From Nevskiaceae bacterium (lineage in GTDB: Bacteria; Pseudomonadota; Gammaproteobacteria; Nevskiales; Nevskiaceae), in the NCBI GenBank assembly GCA_008012115.1, contig SSEB01000006.1:1-64000 (forward strand): a stretch of DNA of 64,000 nt, read 5' to 3'. Each line of letters opens with the position of its first letter. Positions within the stretch are counted from its first letter, which is position 1. A program made the translations under genes and the position numbers. Shown piece by piece: positions 17,742 through 27,020 of this stretch. The notes below the pieces were generated by a model, which saw only the letters and a list, made by a program, of their open reading frames with translations, was not told where the DNA came from and searched no databases.

Positions 17742-17855
17742 CCACCCGCTGTCGCGGTTTGCGGCGCCGGAACCGTTATTATTTATATATAGTATTTAAT
17801 TTCAAGCAATACTATATAACAATTTTCAGGAGCCCTCATGCCCAAGCGGGTGGAT
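17742..17855. repeat. 114-bp CACCCGCT element, copy C (covers the xseB start)
   Basis: CACCCGCT at 17743-17750 and AGCGGGTG at 17845-17852 span exactly 110 bp. GTTAT at element positions 34-38 and ATAAC at 75-79 form a perfect inner inverted repeat. The right end lies inside xseB: AGCGGGTG encodes part of Lys3-Arg4-Val5, and the Shine-Dalgarno (CAGGAG) and start codon are also within the element. It occupies half of the divergent parE/xseB spacer. Confidence 0.9.
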
Positions 17856-18092
17856 GAACCCGGCAGCGGAAACGGCGTTCCGGACGCCGTCGGCCAGTTC
17901 GAAACGGCGATGAAAGAGCTGGAAGCGCTGGTGCAGAAGATGGAACACGGTGAGCTGCGGCTGGAAGAGTCGCTGCAGCTGTTCGAACGCGGCATCGCGC
18001 TGGCGCAGCAGTGCCGCCTCTCGCTGGAGAAAGCCGAACTGAAGGTGCAGAACCTGCTCGAATCGGCCGGCGACAAGGATGCCTCCGCTTGA
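17838..18092 (+). CDS. xseB: Exodeoxyribonuclease VII small subunit
   Basis: An 84-residue helical small subunit of exonuclease VII, the single-strand-specific nuclease made with XseA. The core F-E-T-A-M-K-E-L-E-A-L-V-Q-K-M-E-H-G-E-L-x-L-E-E-S-L is the family signature. Start at 17838 with a CAGGAG Shine-Dalgarno. The first six codons and the ribosome binding site lie within copy C of the 114-bp element, and the N-terminal extension (residues 1-18) is weakly conserved in the family. The stop TGA overlaps the TTG start of ispA, as expected for xseB-ispA-dxs. Confidence 0.95.
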   Translation: MPKRVDEPGSGNGVPDAVGQFETAMKELEALVQKMEHGELRLEESLQLFERGIALAQQCRLSLEKAELKVQNLLESAGDKDASA

Positions 18093-18985
18093 GTGACGCC
18101 GGCTTCCCGCAGCGGGTCGAGTTCTATCGCGCGCGCCTGCAGGCCAGCCTGGAGCAGGCGCTGCCGCCGGCCACGCATCACCCGGCCCGCCTGCACGAGG
18201 CCATGCGCTACGCCTGCGATGGCGGCAAGCGCCTGCGCGCGCTGCTGGTCTACGCCGCTGGTGAAACGCTGGACCTCGCACCGCACCGGCTCGACGCCGC
18301 CGCCTGCGCGGTGGAGCTGATCCACGCCTACTCGCTGGTGCATGACGATCTGCCGGCGATGGATGACGACGACCTGCGCCGCGGCCGCGCCACCGTGCAC
18401 AAGGCCTACGACGAGGCCACGGCGATCCTGGTCGGCGATGCCCTGCAGACGCTGGCCTTCGCCGTCCTGGCGCGCGACCGCGACGCCGGCCTCGATGCCG
18501 CGCAGCGCCTGGCGATGGTGAACACCCTGGCCGAGGCCAGCGGCTCCTGCGGCATGGTCGGCGGCCAAGCCATCGACCTGCAGTCCGAGGGACGGCAACT
18601 GACGCTGCCGGAACTGGAGACGCTCCACATTCACAAGACCGGCGCGCTGATCCGCACCTGCCTGCGCCTGGCCTGCGCCGCGGCGCCGGCGCTGCCTGAC
18701 GCGCAGGCGGCCGCGCTGGATCGCTACGGCAAGTGCATCGGGCTGGCCTTCCAGATCCAGGACGATGTGCTGGACATCGAGGGCAGCAGTGCCGATCTCG
18801 GCAAGACCGCGGGCAAGGACAGCGCCAGTCTCAAGTCCACCTACCCCGCCGTGATGGGGCTGCCGGCCGCCAAGCAGCGTGCGGCCGAGTTGTTCGACGA
18901 GGCCCGGCAGGTGCTGGACGTCTTTGGCGCCCGCGCCGACGCCCTGCGCTGGCTGGCCAATCACATCCAGGGCCGCAATCACTAA
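18089..18985 (+). CDS. ispA: (2E,6E)-farnesyl diphosphate synthase
   Basis: A 298-residue prenyl transferase that condenses isopentenyl diphosphate with dimethylallyl and geranyl diphosphates to form farnesyl diphosphate. The first aspartate-rich motif is [13 protein letters not shown] near 82-94 and the second is Q-I-Q-D-D-V-L-D near 222-229. The start is a TTG at 18089 whose last bases overlap the xseB stop (TTGA), preceded by AAGGA at 18075-18079. No ATG in this frame gives a full-length protein. It provides the precursor pathway shared with dxs downstream. Confidence 0.93.
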   Translation: MSDAGFPQRVEFYRARLQASLEQALPPATHHPARLHEAMRYACDGGKRLRALLVYAAGETLDLAPHRLDAAACAVELIHAYSLVHDDLPAMDDDDLRRGRATVHKAYDEATAILVGDALQTLAFAVLARDRDAGLDAAQRLAMVNTLAEASGSCGMVGGQAIDLQSEGRQLTLPELETLHIHKTGALIRTCLRLACAAAPALPDAQAAALDRYGKCIGLAFQIQDDVLDIEGSSADLGKTAGKDSASLKSTYPAVMGLPAAKQRAAELFDEARQVLDVFGARADALRWLANHIQGRNH

Positions 18986-19004
18986 CTTTGCCGCACTGCA
19001 CAAA

Positions 19005-19023
19005 TTGCACGATAATCGTGCAA
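19005..19023. promoter_or_regulatory. 19-bp palindrome between ispA and dxs
   Basis: TTGCACGA-TAA-TCGTGCAA is a perfect 8-bp inverted repeat with a 3-base centre in the 58-bp gap between ispA and dxs, 20 bases before the dxs start. It could be an operator, or an mRNA hairpin that modulates dxs translation. There is no T-run, so it is not a standard terminator. Confidence 0.5.
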
Positions 19024-19043
19024 TCCCACGTCATAATTCCGCC

Positions 19044-20933
19044 ATGACCGACATTCCCGGATATGCCCTGCTGGGCCACGTGAAGACGCCCGACGACCTG
19101 CGCAAGCTACCGGTCAGCGAGTTGCCGCACCTGGCCGTCGAACTGCGCCGCTGCCTGATCGAGACCCTGGGCCGCATCGGCGGCCACTTCGCCGCCAATC
19201 TCGGCACGGTGGAGTTGTCGCTGGCCCTGCATTACTGCTTCGACACGCCGCACGATCGCCTGGTCTGGGACGTCGGTCACCAGGCCTATCCGCACAAGAT
19301 TCTCACCGGCCGCCGCGAGCAGCTCGAAACCATCCGCCGCCTCGGTGGCCTGGCGCCGTTCTGCCACCGCGCCGAGAGCGAGTACGACACTTTCGGCGTC
19401 GGTCACTCCAGCACCTCGATCTCCGCTGCCGCCGGCATGGCGGCGGCCGTCCGCATCAAGAGCGAGAAGCGCCGCTGCGTCGCCGTGATCGGCGATGGCG
19501 GCATGACCGCCGGCATGGCCTTCGAGGCGCTGAACCACGCCGGCCACCTCAACCTCGACATGCTGGTGATCTACAACGACAACGACATGTCGATCTCCGA
19601 GAACGTCGGCGCTCTGCGCGATCACTCCGCCCGCCTGATGAAGAAGCTGGCGCTGGCGCAGGCACCGCATCACCTGCGCGCGCCGCAGACCGCACACGAG
19701 AACGAGGCGCACCTGGACAATCCCGGCGCGATGTTCGAGACCTTCGGCTTCAAGTATCACGGCCCGATCGACGGCCATGACCTCGACGCCCTGATGCGTG
19801 CGCTGACCGCGCTGCGCGACGCCAGGGGCCCGCAGCTGCTGCACGTCGTCACCACTAAGGGCAAGGGCTTCGAGCCGGCCGAGGCCGATCCGATCAAGTA
19901 TCACGGCGTCACCCAGTTCGACCCGGTCACTGGCGCTTTCCCGGCCAAGAAGCCCGGCGGCAAGCCCAGCTACACCCAGGTGTTTGGCGACTGGCTGTGC
20001 GAGGCCGCGGCGGCCGACGAGCGCGTGGTCGGCATCACGCCAGCGATGCGCGAGGGCTCCGGTCTGGTCGAGTTCTCGCAGAAATTCCCGGACCGCTACT
20101 TCGACGTCGGCATCGCCGAGCAGCACGCGGTGACGCTGGGCGCCGGCCTGGCCTGCGAGGGCCTCAAGCCGGTGGTGGCGATCTACTCCACCTTCCTGCA
20201 GCGCGGCTACGACCAGCTGATCCACGACGTCGCCATCCAGAACCTGCCGGTGCTGTTCGCGCTGGATCGTGGCGGTCTGGTCGGCGCCGACGGCGCCACC
20301 CACCATGGCGCCTTCGATCTGTCCTATCTGCGCTGCATCCCCAACCTCGTGGTGATGGCGCCCTCCGACGAAAACGAATGCCGGCGCATGCTCAGCACCG
20401 GCCTGCATCTCGAAGGCCCCAGCGCCGTGCGCTACCCGCGCGGCAACGGCAGCGGCGTCGAACTGGAGCGTGACCTCAAGCCGCTGACCGTCGGCAAGGC
20501 GCGCATCGTGCGCGAGGCCATCGGCCGCCGCCGTCCGCGTGTCGCCATCCTGGCTTTCGGCTGCATGGTGCAGCCGGCGCTGGAGGCCGCGGAAATCCTC
20601 GATGCGGTGGTGGCGGACATGCGCTTCGTCAAGCCGCTCGACACCGCGATGATCCACGATCTCGCCAACGAGAACGATCTGCTGGTCACCATCGAGGACA
20701 ATGCGCGCCAGGGCGGTGCCGGCAGCGCGGTCAACGAAGTGCTTATGGCCCAGCACCTGACGGTGCCGGTGCTGAACCTCGGCCTGCCCGATCATTTCAT
20801 CGAGCACGGCACCCGCGAAGAATTGATGACGCAGATCGGCCTCGACGCCGCCGGTATCCAGCGCAGCATCCAGAAGCGCCTGCGCGCCAAGGATCTCGAC
20901 GAGGCGGTGATCGCCAAGAAGCGGGTGATTTGA
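19044..20933 (+). CDS. dxs: 1-deoxy-D-xylulose-5-phosphate synthase
   Basis: A 629-residue thiamine diphosphate enzyme that condenses pyruvate and glyceraldehyde 3-phosphate, the entry step of the MEP isoprenoid pathway. Visible motifs are [11 protein letters not shown] near 73, the TPP/Mg motif [12 protein letters not shown] near 152, the transketolase-like central domain with [10 protein letters not shown] near 353, and [10 protein letters not shown] near 410. Length fits the family (620 in E. coli). The start at 19044 lies after the palindrome at 19005-19023. It is the third gene of xseB-ispA-dxs. Confidence 0.97.
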   Translation: MTDIPGYALLGHVKTPDDLRKLPVSELPHLAVELRRCLIETLGRIGGHFAANLGTVELSLALHYCFDTPHDRLVWDVGHQAYPHKILTGRREQLETIRRLGGLAPFCHRAESEYDTFGVGHSSTSISAAAGMAAAVRIKSEKRRCVAVIGDGGMTAGMAFEALNHAGHLNLDMLVIYNDNDMSISENVGALRDHSARLMKKLALAQAPHHLRAPQTAHENEAHLDNPGAMFETFGFKYHGPIDGHDLDALMRALTALRDARGPQLLHVVTTKGKGFEPAEADPIKYHGVTQFDPVTGAFPAKKPGGKPSYTQVFGDWLCEAAAADERVVGITPAMREGSGLVEFSQKFPDRYFDVGIAEQHAVTLGAGLACEGLKPVVAIYSTFLQRGYDQLIHDVAIQNLPVLFALDRGGLVGADGATHHGAFDLSYLRCIPNLVVMAPSDENECRRMLSTGLHLEGPSAVRYPRGNGSGVELERDLKPLTVGKARIVREAIGRRRPRVAILAFGCMVQPALEAAEILDAVVADMRFVKPLDTAMIHDLANENDLLVTIEDNARQGGAGSAVNEVLMAQHLTVPVLNLGLPDHFIEHGTREELMTQIGLDAAGIQRSIQKRLRAKDLDEAVIAKKRVI

Positions 20934-21050
20934 GCCGCGCGGACCCGCCTCCCTGCGCGCCGGCGAGGGTGCCGTCGCGCTGCGAGCGGTCAGTCCCCAG
21001 AAAAATATCGTGCGATGCCGTCCCGGCGTGATGGCGCGCAGCGATCTTGC

Positions 21051-22451
21051 CTAGCCCGCTTCCGCGCCGCCGAACCAGCGCAGGCGCTCGCGCAATGTCA
21101 CCACCTCGCCGACAATCACGAGGCTGGCGCCTTTGACCTGGGCCGCCGCGACGCGGGCCGGCAGTTCCGCCAGCGTCGAGGCGATGACACGCTGGGCGCG
21201 TGACGTGCCCTCCTCCACCAGCGCTGCCGGCCAGTCGCCCGGCAGTCCATGCGCCATCAACTGCGCGCAGAGATGCGGCAGCGTCGCCAGCCCCATGTAG
21301 ATGACCACGGTCTGGCCACGGCGGGCCAGCATGTCCCAGTTGAGAGCCAGCGTGCCGTCGGCGCGCGCGTGGCCGGTGACGAACACGCAGGCCTGCGCGT
21401 AGTCACGGTGCGTCAGCGGAATGCCGGCATAGGCCGCGCAGCCGCTGGCCGCGGTGACGCCCGGCACGACCTGGAACGGCACGCCCTGCGCCGCCAGGGT
21501 TTCGATCTCCTCGCCGCCGCGCCCGAAGATGAAGGGATCACCGCCCTTGAGGCGCAGCACGCGCTTGCCGGAGAGTGCCAGCCGCGCCAGCTCCTGGTTG
21601 ATCTCCTCCTGCGGCACCGTGTGCCGGTTGCGCTGCTTGCCGACGAAGATGCGCTCGGCGTCACGCCGCACCAGGTCCATGATGCCGGGCGAGACCAGGC
21701 GGTCATAGAGCACCACGTCGGCCTGCTGCATCAGGCGCAGCGCGCGGAACGTCAGCAGGTCGGGATCGCCGGGGCCGGCGCCGACCAAGTAAACCTCTCC
21801 CCGCGAGAACTCACCGTCGATGATGCGAGTGAGTTCGCGTTCGGCACCGGCTTCGTCGCCGGAAAAGACGCGCTCTGCGCCCGGGCCGTCGAGAAAGCGC
21901 TCCCAGACGCCGCGACGCTGCGCCTGCGGCTGCACGCGCCGCACACGATCACGGACGCGGCCCATGAAGCCGGCCAGCATGCCGTAGTGCGCCGGCAGCA
22001 TGGTCTCCAGCTTTTCGCGCAAGCGCCGCGCCAGGACCGGCGCCGCGCCCGAGCTGGAAACGGCGATCAGCAGCGGCGAACGGTCGATGATCGACGGCGT
22101 GATGAAACGGCTCAGTTCCGGATGGTCGACCACGTTGACCGGCACACCGCGCGCCTCCGCGGCGGCGGCAACCGCCTCGTTGAGGGCGGTATCGTCGGTT
22201 GCGGCGATGGCCAGCTGGCAGCCTTCGAGCTGGGCCGGCGCGAAGCGTTCGGCGATATGCACGATCTGGCCATCGGCCACCAGGGCCTGGACATCGACAT
22301 GCAATTCCGCCGCCGCCACTTCGATCCGCGCGTCGGCCGCCTGCAGCAGGCGGATTTTTCGCAGCGCCACCTCGCCGCCCCCCACCACCAGCACCTTGCG
22401 CCCCTGCAGGCGCAGGAACAACGGGAAATACGGCCAGGATGCAGTTTTCAT
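21051..22451 (-). CDS. cysG: Siroheme synthase (trifunctional CysG)
   Basis: A 466-residue enzyme that turns uroporphyrinogen III into siroheme, the cofactor of CysI. The N-terminal precorrin-2 dehydrogenase/ferrochelatase part (about 1-210) has the NAD motif V-V-G-G-G-E-V-A near 23. The C-terminal methyltransferase part (about 215-460) has [31 protein letters not shown] and P-G-V-T-A-A-S-G. The start M-K-T-A-S-W at 22451 was chosen over an upstream ATG at 22481 that would run into the repeat element. The sulfite exporter, cysB and cysI lie nearby. Confidence 0.96.
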   Translation of the reverse strand: MKTASWPYFPLFLRLQGRKVLVVGGGEVALRKIRLLQAADARIEVAAAELHVDVQALVADGQIVHIAERFAPAQLEGCQLAIAATDDTALNEAVAAAAEARGVPVNVVDHPELSRFITPSIIDRSPLLIAVSSSGAAPVLARRLREKLETMLPAHYGMLAGFMGRVRDRVRRVQPQAQRRGVWERFLDGPGAERVFSGDEAGAERELTRIIDGEFSRGEVYLVGAGPGDPDLLTFRALRLMQQADVVLYDRLVSPGIMDLVRRDAERIFVGKQRNRHTVPQEEINQELARLALSGKRVLRLKGGDPFIFGRGGEEIETLAAQGVPFQVVPGVTAASGCAAYAGIPLTHRDYAQACVFVTGHARADGTLALNWDMLARRGQTVVIYMGLATLPHLCAQLMAHGLPGDWPAALVEEGTSRAQRVIASTLAELPARVAAAQVKGASLVIVGEVVTLRERLRWFGGAEAG

Positions 22452-22464
22452 GGTTCCATTTGAC

Positions 22465-22578
22465 GCACCCGCTCTCGCCATTTCAAGCCAGCGGATCGTT
22501 ATTATTTATTTATCGAAATATTATTTGTTTTATTATTTATAACGGACGTCCGGCCTCGCAATGCGTCAGCGGGTGACG
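22465..22578. repeat. 114-bp CACCCGCT element, copy D
   Basis: CACCCGCT at 22466-22473 and AGCGGGTG at 22568-22575 span 110 bp. The inner motifs GTTAT (34-38) and ATAAC (75-79) are both perfect, and C50/G63 form the central dyad. It fills nearly all of the gap between the TSUP gene and cysG (both minus strand): it starts 14 bases above the cysG ATG and ends 2 bases from the TSUP stop codon. The central asymmetric motif reads better on the minus strand in this copy. Confidence 0.9.
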
Positions 22579-22580
22579 CC

Positions 22581-23384
22581 TCAAGCGCCCGCGGACAGCA
22601 CTTTGATCAGCATGCTGCTGCCGATGAACACGAGGAACCCGGCGATCAGCCGCTTGAGCGGCTTCGGCGACAGCCGGAACGCCAGCTTGCTGCCGAGCCA
22701 GATGCCGGGCAACGCGCCGATCAGGAGGTAGCCGAGCATCGAATAGTCGACGGTGCCGAGGCTGATGTGGCCGATACCGGCGATCGCGGTGATCAACACC
22801 GCATGCGCAAGGTCGCTGCCGACCAGGCTGATCGGCGACGTCCGCGGATAGATCAGCAGCAGCAGCATCATGCCGATCACGCCGGCGCCCACCGAGGAGA
22901 TGGTGACCAGTGCACCGATCAGCGCTCCGGACACGATGGTGAGCGGAATCTGGCCGCGATCGCGCCACTCGCGCAGCGCACCCAGGCTGTCGCCCTTGAT
23001 CAGACGCAGCAGTTGCTCCTGCAGCAAGGCAAAGGTCGCGGTCACGATGATGGCAATCGACAGTGTCAGCTTGATCATCGCGTCCAGATGCGGCCCCTTC
23101 TCGACCCCATGCAGGAACAGCAGCGCGGCCAGTGTTGCCGGCACGCTGCCGGCCGACAGCCAGCCGACGATGCGCCAGTCCAGCGAGCCGTTGCGGCCGT
23201 GCAACAGCACGCCGAACGATTTGCTGACGCTGGCATAGAGCAGATCGGTGCCCACCGCCAGGGACGGACTGATGCCGTAGAACAGGATTAGGATCGGCGT
23301 CATCAGGGAGCCACCACCGACGCCCGTGGCGCCCACGGCCAATCCGACAACCAGACCCGCCAACGAAAACCCGAAGCCCTGCAT
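22581..23384 (-). CDS. TSUP family permease, probable sulfite exporter
   Basis: A 267-residue inner-membrane protein with about eight hydrophobic segments of the TauE/SafE fold. The first repeat begins G-L-A-V-G-A-T-G-V-G-G-G-S-L-M-T-P, the family signature, and the second repeat has S-S-V-G-A-G-V-I-G-M-M. TSUP proteins move sulfite or other sulfur oxyanions. Its place between cysG and the divergent cysB suggests sulfite detoxification or balance during sulfur assimilation; this is inferred from context. The upstream 99-bp spacer to cysB is AT-rich. Its coding sequence ends two bases from copy D of the 114-bp element. Confidence 0.88.
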   Translation of the reverse strand: MQGFGFSLAGLVVGLAVGATGVGGGSLMTPILILFYGISPSLAVGTDLLYASVSKSFGVLLHGRNGSLDWRIVGWLSAGSVPATLAALLFLHGVEKGPHLDAMIKLTLSIAIIVTATFALLQEQLLRLIKGDSLGALREWRDRGQIPLTIVSGALIGALVTISSVGAGVIGMMLLLLIYPRTSPISLVGSDLAHAVLITAIAGIGHISLGTVDYSMLGYLLIGALPGIWLGSKLAFRLSPKPLKRLIAGFLVFIGSSMLIKVLSAGA

Positions 23385-23418
23385 GACACCCCCGGCAATG
23401 GACGCGCACCTTAGCAGA

Positions 23419-23448
23419 TTGCGTTATCCATTTAATAGGTAGTAATCT
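23419..23448 (+). promoter_or_regulatory. Candidate cysB promoter
   Basis: TTGCGT (23419-23424) and TAATCT (23443-23448) with an 18-base spacer lie 36 bases before the cysB ATG, in an AT-rich divergent spacer. Possible CysB autoregulation is inferred from family behaviour; no CysB site is certain. Confidence 0.35.
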
Positions 23449-23483
23449 ATGTTTTAAATAACCCTTGTGAATAAGACATCGCC

Positions 23484-24464
23484 ATGAAACTCCGGCAATT
23501 GCACTACATCCACGAGGTCGCCAAACGCGGCCTCAACGTCACCGCTGCCGCGGAGGCGCTGTTCACCTCGCAACCCGGCGTCAGCAAGCAGATCCGCCTG
23601 CTCGAGGATGAACTCGGCGTGACCATCTTCCAGCGCAACGGCAAGCACCTGTCGGAAATCACGCCGGCCGGCAAGCGCATCCTCGAATACACCGCACGCC
23701 TGCTGGCCGAGGTGCAGAACATCAAGAACATCGCCGAGGATTTCCACGACACCGACCGCGGCGACCTGGTGATCGCCACCACGCATACGCAGGCGCGCTA
23801 CGCCCTGCCGCCGGTGATCCAGAAGTTCCGCACGAAATTTCCCAAGGTGACACTGCACCTGCATCAGGGCTCGCCGCCGCAGATCGCCAAGCAGGCTGCC
23901 GAGGGCCAGGCCGATTTCGCCATCGCGACCGAGGCCATGGAACACTTTGAACAGCTGGTGATGCTGCCCTGCTATCACTGGAACCGCTGCGTGCTGGTCA
24001 AGCCCGGCCATCCGCTGGCGGAAAAAAAGCGGCTCACGCTCAAGGACGTGGCGGCGCATCCGATCGTGACCTACACCTTCGGCTTCACCGGCCGATCCAA
24101 GCTCGACCAGGCTTTTGCCGCCAACGGCCTCAAGCCTGACGTGGTCCTGACCGCGGTCGATGCCGACGTCATCAAGACCTACGTCCGCGCCGGCCTGGGC
24201 ATCGGCATCATCGCCAACATGGCCTATGACGAACGCACCGACAAGGACCTGCTGCGCTTGCCGGCCGATCACCTGTTCGAGCCCAGCACAACCCACATCG
24301 GCTTCCGCCGCGGCATGTTCCTGCGCGGTTACATGTACGAATTCATGAAGATTTTTGCCTCGCACCTCAAGCCCGACGTCGTCAACGATATCGCCGCCCT
24401 CGCCGATCACGAGGAGCGCAGCCGCAAGACCCAGGCGCTGCTCACCAACCTGAAAAGCATCTGA
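23484..24464 (+). CDS. cysB: LysR-family regulator CysB
   Basis: A 326-residue LysR-type regulator. The N-terminal winged helix (1-60) has L-N-V-T-A-A-A-E-A-L-F-T-S-Q-P-G-V-S-K-Q-I and the start M-K-L-R-Q-L, hallmarks of CysB rather than other LysR proteins. The effector-binding domain (about 92-300) carries A-T-T-H-T-Q-A-R-Y near 96-104 and T-Y-T-F-G-F-T-G-R-S near 195-204, the loops that bind N-acetylserine or sulfate. CysB activates sulfate assimilation when reduced sulfur is scarce. It stands divergent from the TSUP gene and 94 bases upstream of cysI, its likely target. Confidence 0.95.
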   Translation: MKLRQLHYIHEVAKRGLNVTAAAEALFTSQPGVSKQIRLLEDELGVTIFQRNGKHLSEITPAGKRILEYTARLLAEVQNIKNIAEDFHDTDRGDLVIATTHTQARYALPPVIQKFRTKFPKVTLHLHQGSPPQIAKQAAEGQADFAIATEAMEHFEQLVMLPCYHWNRCVLVKPGHPLAEKKRLTLKDVAAHPIVTYTFGFTGRSKLDQAFAANGLKPDVVLTAVDADVIKTYVRAGLGIGIIANMAYDERTDKDLLRLPADHLFEPSTTHIGFRRGMFLRGYMYEFMKIFASHLKPDVVNDIAALADHEERSRKTQALLTNLKSI

Positions 24465-24558
24465 CCCGTCGCCAACCCATCGGTTATAAGGAAATAGCCG
24501 TCCGTTCTATACCGACCTGTTATCCTTTCAAGTTGTCCGGCCCTCAATCTTCGACGCC

Positions 24559-26235
24559 ATGTACCGTTACGACTCATACGACCAGAAGCTGGTGGACGAA
24601 CGTGTCGCACAGTTTCGCGACCAGACCCGACGTTTCCTCGCTGGACAGATCCCCGAGGACGAGTTCCGGGCCCTGCGCCTGCGCAACGGTCTTTACATCC
24701 AGCGCTTTGCGCCCATGCTGCGCATCTCGATTCCCTACGGCCTGCTGTCCTCCAAGCAGATGCGCATGCTGGCGCACATCGCCCGCAAGTACGACAAGGG
24801 CTATGGCCACTTCACCACGCGCCAGAACATCCAGTTCAACTGGCCGAAGCTGCCGGAAGTGCCGGATATCCTGGCAGATCTGGCCAGCGTGCAGATGCAC
24901 GCGATCCAGACCAGCGGCAACTGCATCCGCAACATCACCTCGGACCATCTTGCCGGCGTCGCCAAGGATGAGTTGATCGATCCGCGTCCCTACTGCGAAA
25001 TCACGCGTCAGTGGGCGACGTTCCACCCCGAGTTCAACTGGCTGCCGCGCAAATTCAAGATCGCCTTCTCGTCCACCACGACGGATCGCGCCGCCACGCG
25101 CGTTCATGACATCGGGGTGCACATCGTCCGCAATGATGCCGGCGAACTGGGCTACAGCATCTACGTCGGCGGCGGCCTGGGCCGCATGCCGATGATCGCG
25201 CCTCTGATCCGCGAATTCCTGCCGGAACTGGATCTGCTGTCGTACCTGGAGGCCGTGTTGCGCGTCTACAACCGCCTGGGACGCCGCGACAACATTCACC
25301 GTGCCCGCGTCAAAATTCTGGTCAAAGAAGTCGGTCCGGCCAAATTTACCGAAATGGTCGAGGCTGAATGGGCCAAGATTCGCGACGGCGCCCTGCGCCT
25401 GCAACCGCAGGATCTGGACCTGATGCGCGGGCATTTCACCGAATTTCATTACGACCCTGCCGCCGGCAACGACACCAGCTATCACCAGCGGCAGCAGAGC
25501 GACTCCGCTTTTGCCGCCTGGAGCAAGCGGAATCTCAAGCCGCACCGTCAGCCCGGCTACAGTGCCGCTTTCGTCTCGCTCAAGGCGCCCGGCATCGCTC
25601 CCGGCGATGTGACCGCGGAGCAGATGGACGCACTCGCCGAGCTTGCCGATCTCTATTCTTTTGGTGAGTTGCGGGCGACGCACGACCAGAATCTGGTGTT
25701 CGCGGATGTGCGCCAGCAGGATCTTTACCCGTTGTGGCTGCGCTTGCGTGAACTCGGTTTGGCCACGCCCAATATCGGCCTGTTGACCGACCTGATCTGT
25801 TGCCCGGGCCTGGACTTCTGCTCGCTCGCCAATGCCGGATCGATCGGCGTTGCGCAGGATATTTTCGACCGGTTCGAAGACCTCGATTACCAGCACGACA
25901 TTGGCGAGATCAAGATCAAGATGTCCGGCTGCATGAACGGCTGCGGCCACCACACGGTCGGACATATCGGCATTCTGGGCGTCGATAAGAAAGGTGAAGA
26001 GTGGTACCAGGTCACGCTGGGCGGCTCGGCGGAAAACGACGCCAGCCTCGGCGACCGTACCGGCCCTTCCATCGCCCGGGCTGATATTGCCGAGGCGGTT
26101 GAGCGCATCGTGGGGGTTTATCTTGATCAGCGCTCCAGCAGCGATGAAAGTTTTCTGCAGACTTACCGCCGGATCGGCATGCAGCCCTTCAAAGAGCGGA
26201 TTTACGCCAGCGACTCCGCAGGGGTGACCGCATGA
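24559..26235 (+). CDS. cysI: Sulfite reductase hemoprotein component
   Basis: A 558-residue siroheme/4Fe-4S reductase in the pseudo-two-fold nitrite/sulfite reductase fold, reducing sulfite to sulfide. The cluster cysteines are in C-C-P-G-L-D-F-C (near 414-421) and C-M-N-G-C-G-H-H (near 457-464). Basic siroheme/substrate residues occur in T-T-R-Q-N-I-Q near 93 and T-S-G-N-C-I-R-N near 118. Coupling to a DUF934 gene is typical of the pseudomonad-type CysI, which lacks an adjacent CysJ flavoprotein. The electron donor is not in the window. The DUF934 start overlaps the stop (ATGA). Confidence 0.93.
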   Translation: MYRYDSYDQKLVDERVAQFRDQTRRFLAGQIPEDEFRALRLRNGLYIQRFAPMLRISIPYGLLSSKQMRMLAHIARKYDKGYGHFTTRQNIQFNWPKLPEVPDILADLASVQMHAIQTSGNCIRNITSDHLAGVAKDELIDPRPYCEITRQWATFHPEFNWLPRKFKIAFSSTTTDRAATRVHDIGVHIVRNDAGELGYSIYVGGGLGRMPMIAPLIREFLPELDLLSYLEAVLRVYNRLGRRDNIHRARVKILVKEVGPAKFTEMVEAEWAKIRDGALRLQPQDLDLMRGHFTEFHYDPAAGNDTSYHQRQQSDSAFAAWSKRNLKPHRQPGYSAAFVSLKAPGIAPGDVTAEQMDALAELADLYSFGELRATHDQNLVFADVRQQDLYPLWLRLRELGLATPNIGLLTDLICCPGLDFCSLANAGSIGVAQDIFDRFEDLDYQHDIGEIKIKMSGCMNGCGHHTVGHIGILGVDKKGEEWYQVTLGGSAENDASLGDRTGPSIARADIAEAVERIVGVYLDQRSSSDESFLQTYRRIGMQPFKERIYASDSAGVTA

Positions 26236-26732
26236 GCGCCTTAATCAGAAACGGCCGCATCGAGGCGGATGATTTCGCGGTGTTGGCCGATGATCAGACC
26301 TTTCCCGAGGGCAGAAAAGTCATCATCAGCCTCGCCCGGTGGCAGGCGGAGGCCGTGCTGCATCAAGCAAAAAACCTGATCGTCGGGGTCCATTTGCCGA
26401 ATACGGTTTCTGTTGATGAACTTTGGCCGATCTTGCAGTCCGCCCCACTTGTCCTTCTGGAATTTCCGGCTTTCGGCGACGGCCGTGCCTATTCTCAGGC
26501 CCGTACATTGCGCGACCGCTACGGCTACTCCGGAGAAATCCGTGCATTTGGCGGTGCCGTCGTACGCGATCAACTGCAAGCTATGCAGCGCTGCGGAATT
26601 GATGCCTTCGTGCTACGTCAAGATCAGGATCCGCAGCGCTGCCTGGACGCTTTCAAGGATTTTTCCATCGCCTACCAGCGCGCAGCGGACCGGATGCCCC
26701 TGGTCGCGAGTCTGCGGCGACGAACCCGCTAG
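26232..26732 (+). CDS. DUF934 family protein of sulfite reductase operon
   Basis: A 166-residue protein of the DUF934 family, found next to cysI in many proteobacteria and of unknown biochemical role. The family-like segments are R-V-I/K-V-I-I-S-L-A-R-W near 32-40, L-V-L-L-E-F-P-A-F-G-D-G-R-A-Y-S-Q-A-R-T-L-R near 73-94, and the D-Q-L-Q-A-M-Q-R-C-G-I-D-A-F segment near 113-126. There is no signal peptide or membrane segment. The ATGA overlap with cysI shows coupled translation, which supports an accessory role in sulfite reduction. No cysH follows. Confidence 0.88.
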   Translation: MSALIRNGRIEADDFAVLADDQTFPEGRKVIISLARWQAEAVLHQAKNLIVGVHLPNTVSVDELWPILQSAPLVLLEFPAFGDGRAYSQARTLRDRYGYSGEIRAFGGAVVRDQLQAMQRCGIDAFVLRQDQDPQRCLDAFKDFSIAYQRAADRMPLVASLRRRTR

Positions 26733-26919
26733 ACGCGAACGCCATCTGTGAATAAATCCACATTTCGGCGCCAAGATTCAAATTAGCATGTGGTTCAACG
26801 TCACTCGAACGGCCAAGAGTTGATGAGTCGCGCCTCTCCTGCGTTCGGACAAATTGCGCAATCTTTACCAAGACTGGCCGGGTGATCGAAATTTTATTTT
26901 TGCCGACCCGCAGAAACAC

Positions 26920-26948
26920 TTGTTTTTTGGGTGTGCTTCCGCTTACAT
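26920..26948 (+). promoter_or_regulatory. Candidate promoter of the 27-28 kb secreted cassette
   Basis: TTGTTT (26920-26925), a 17-base spacer and TTACAT (26943-26948) form a reasonable sigma-70 promoter 72 bases before the ATG at 27021. It is the best match in the 288-bp spacer 26733-27020. That spacer is richer in A+T than its neighbours and otherwise holds no gene that I can support. Confidence 0.5.
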
Positions 26949-27020
26949 TGACCGCGATGCGTCGCCTCGGCGGCTGCAGCGCCTAGCACAGAGAACTCTA
27001 AAGAGTGGGGATTTACTTTT

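Noticed and set aside
20810-20927. CACCCGC at 20810 and AGCGGGTG at 20920 look like another pair of the element termini.
   Set aside because: They are 118 bp apart rather than 110, both lie within the dxs coding sequence, and the interval has no AT-rich core or inner GTT/AAC motifs.
22581-23384. Assigning the TSUP proteins a definite substrate (sulfite or sulfoacetate).
   Set aside because: Substrate residues of this family cannot be read from sequence; only the sulfur-gene context of this copy supports sulfite, and the copy at 4993-5754 has no such context.
24465-24558. A CysB binding site upstream of cysI (ttataaggaaata and ttatcctttc half-sites).
   Set aside because: The CysB consensus is too loose to call by eye; the spacer probably contains one, but no site could be defined with confidence.
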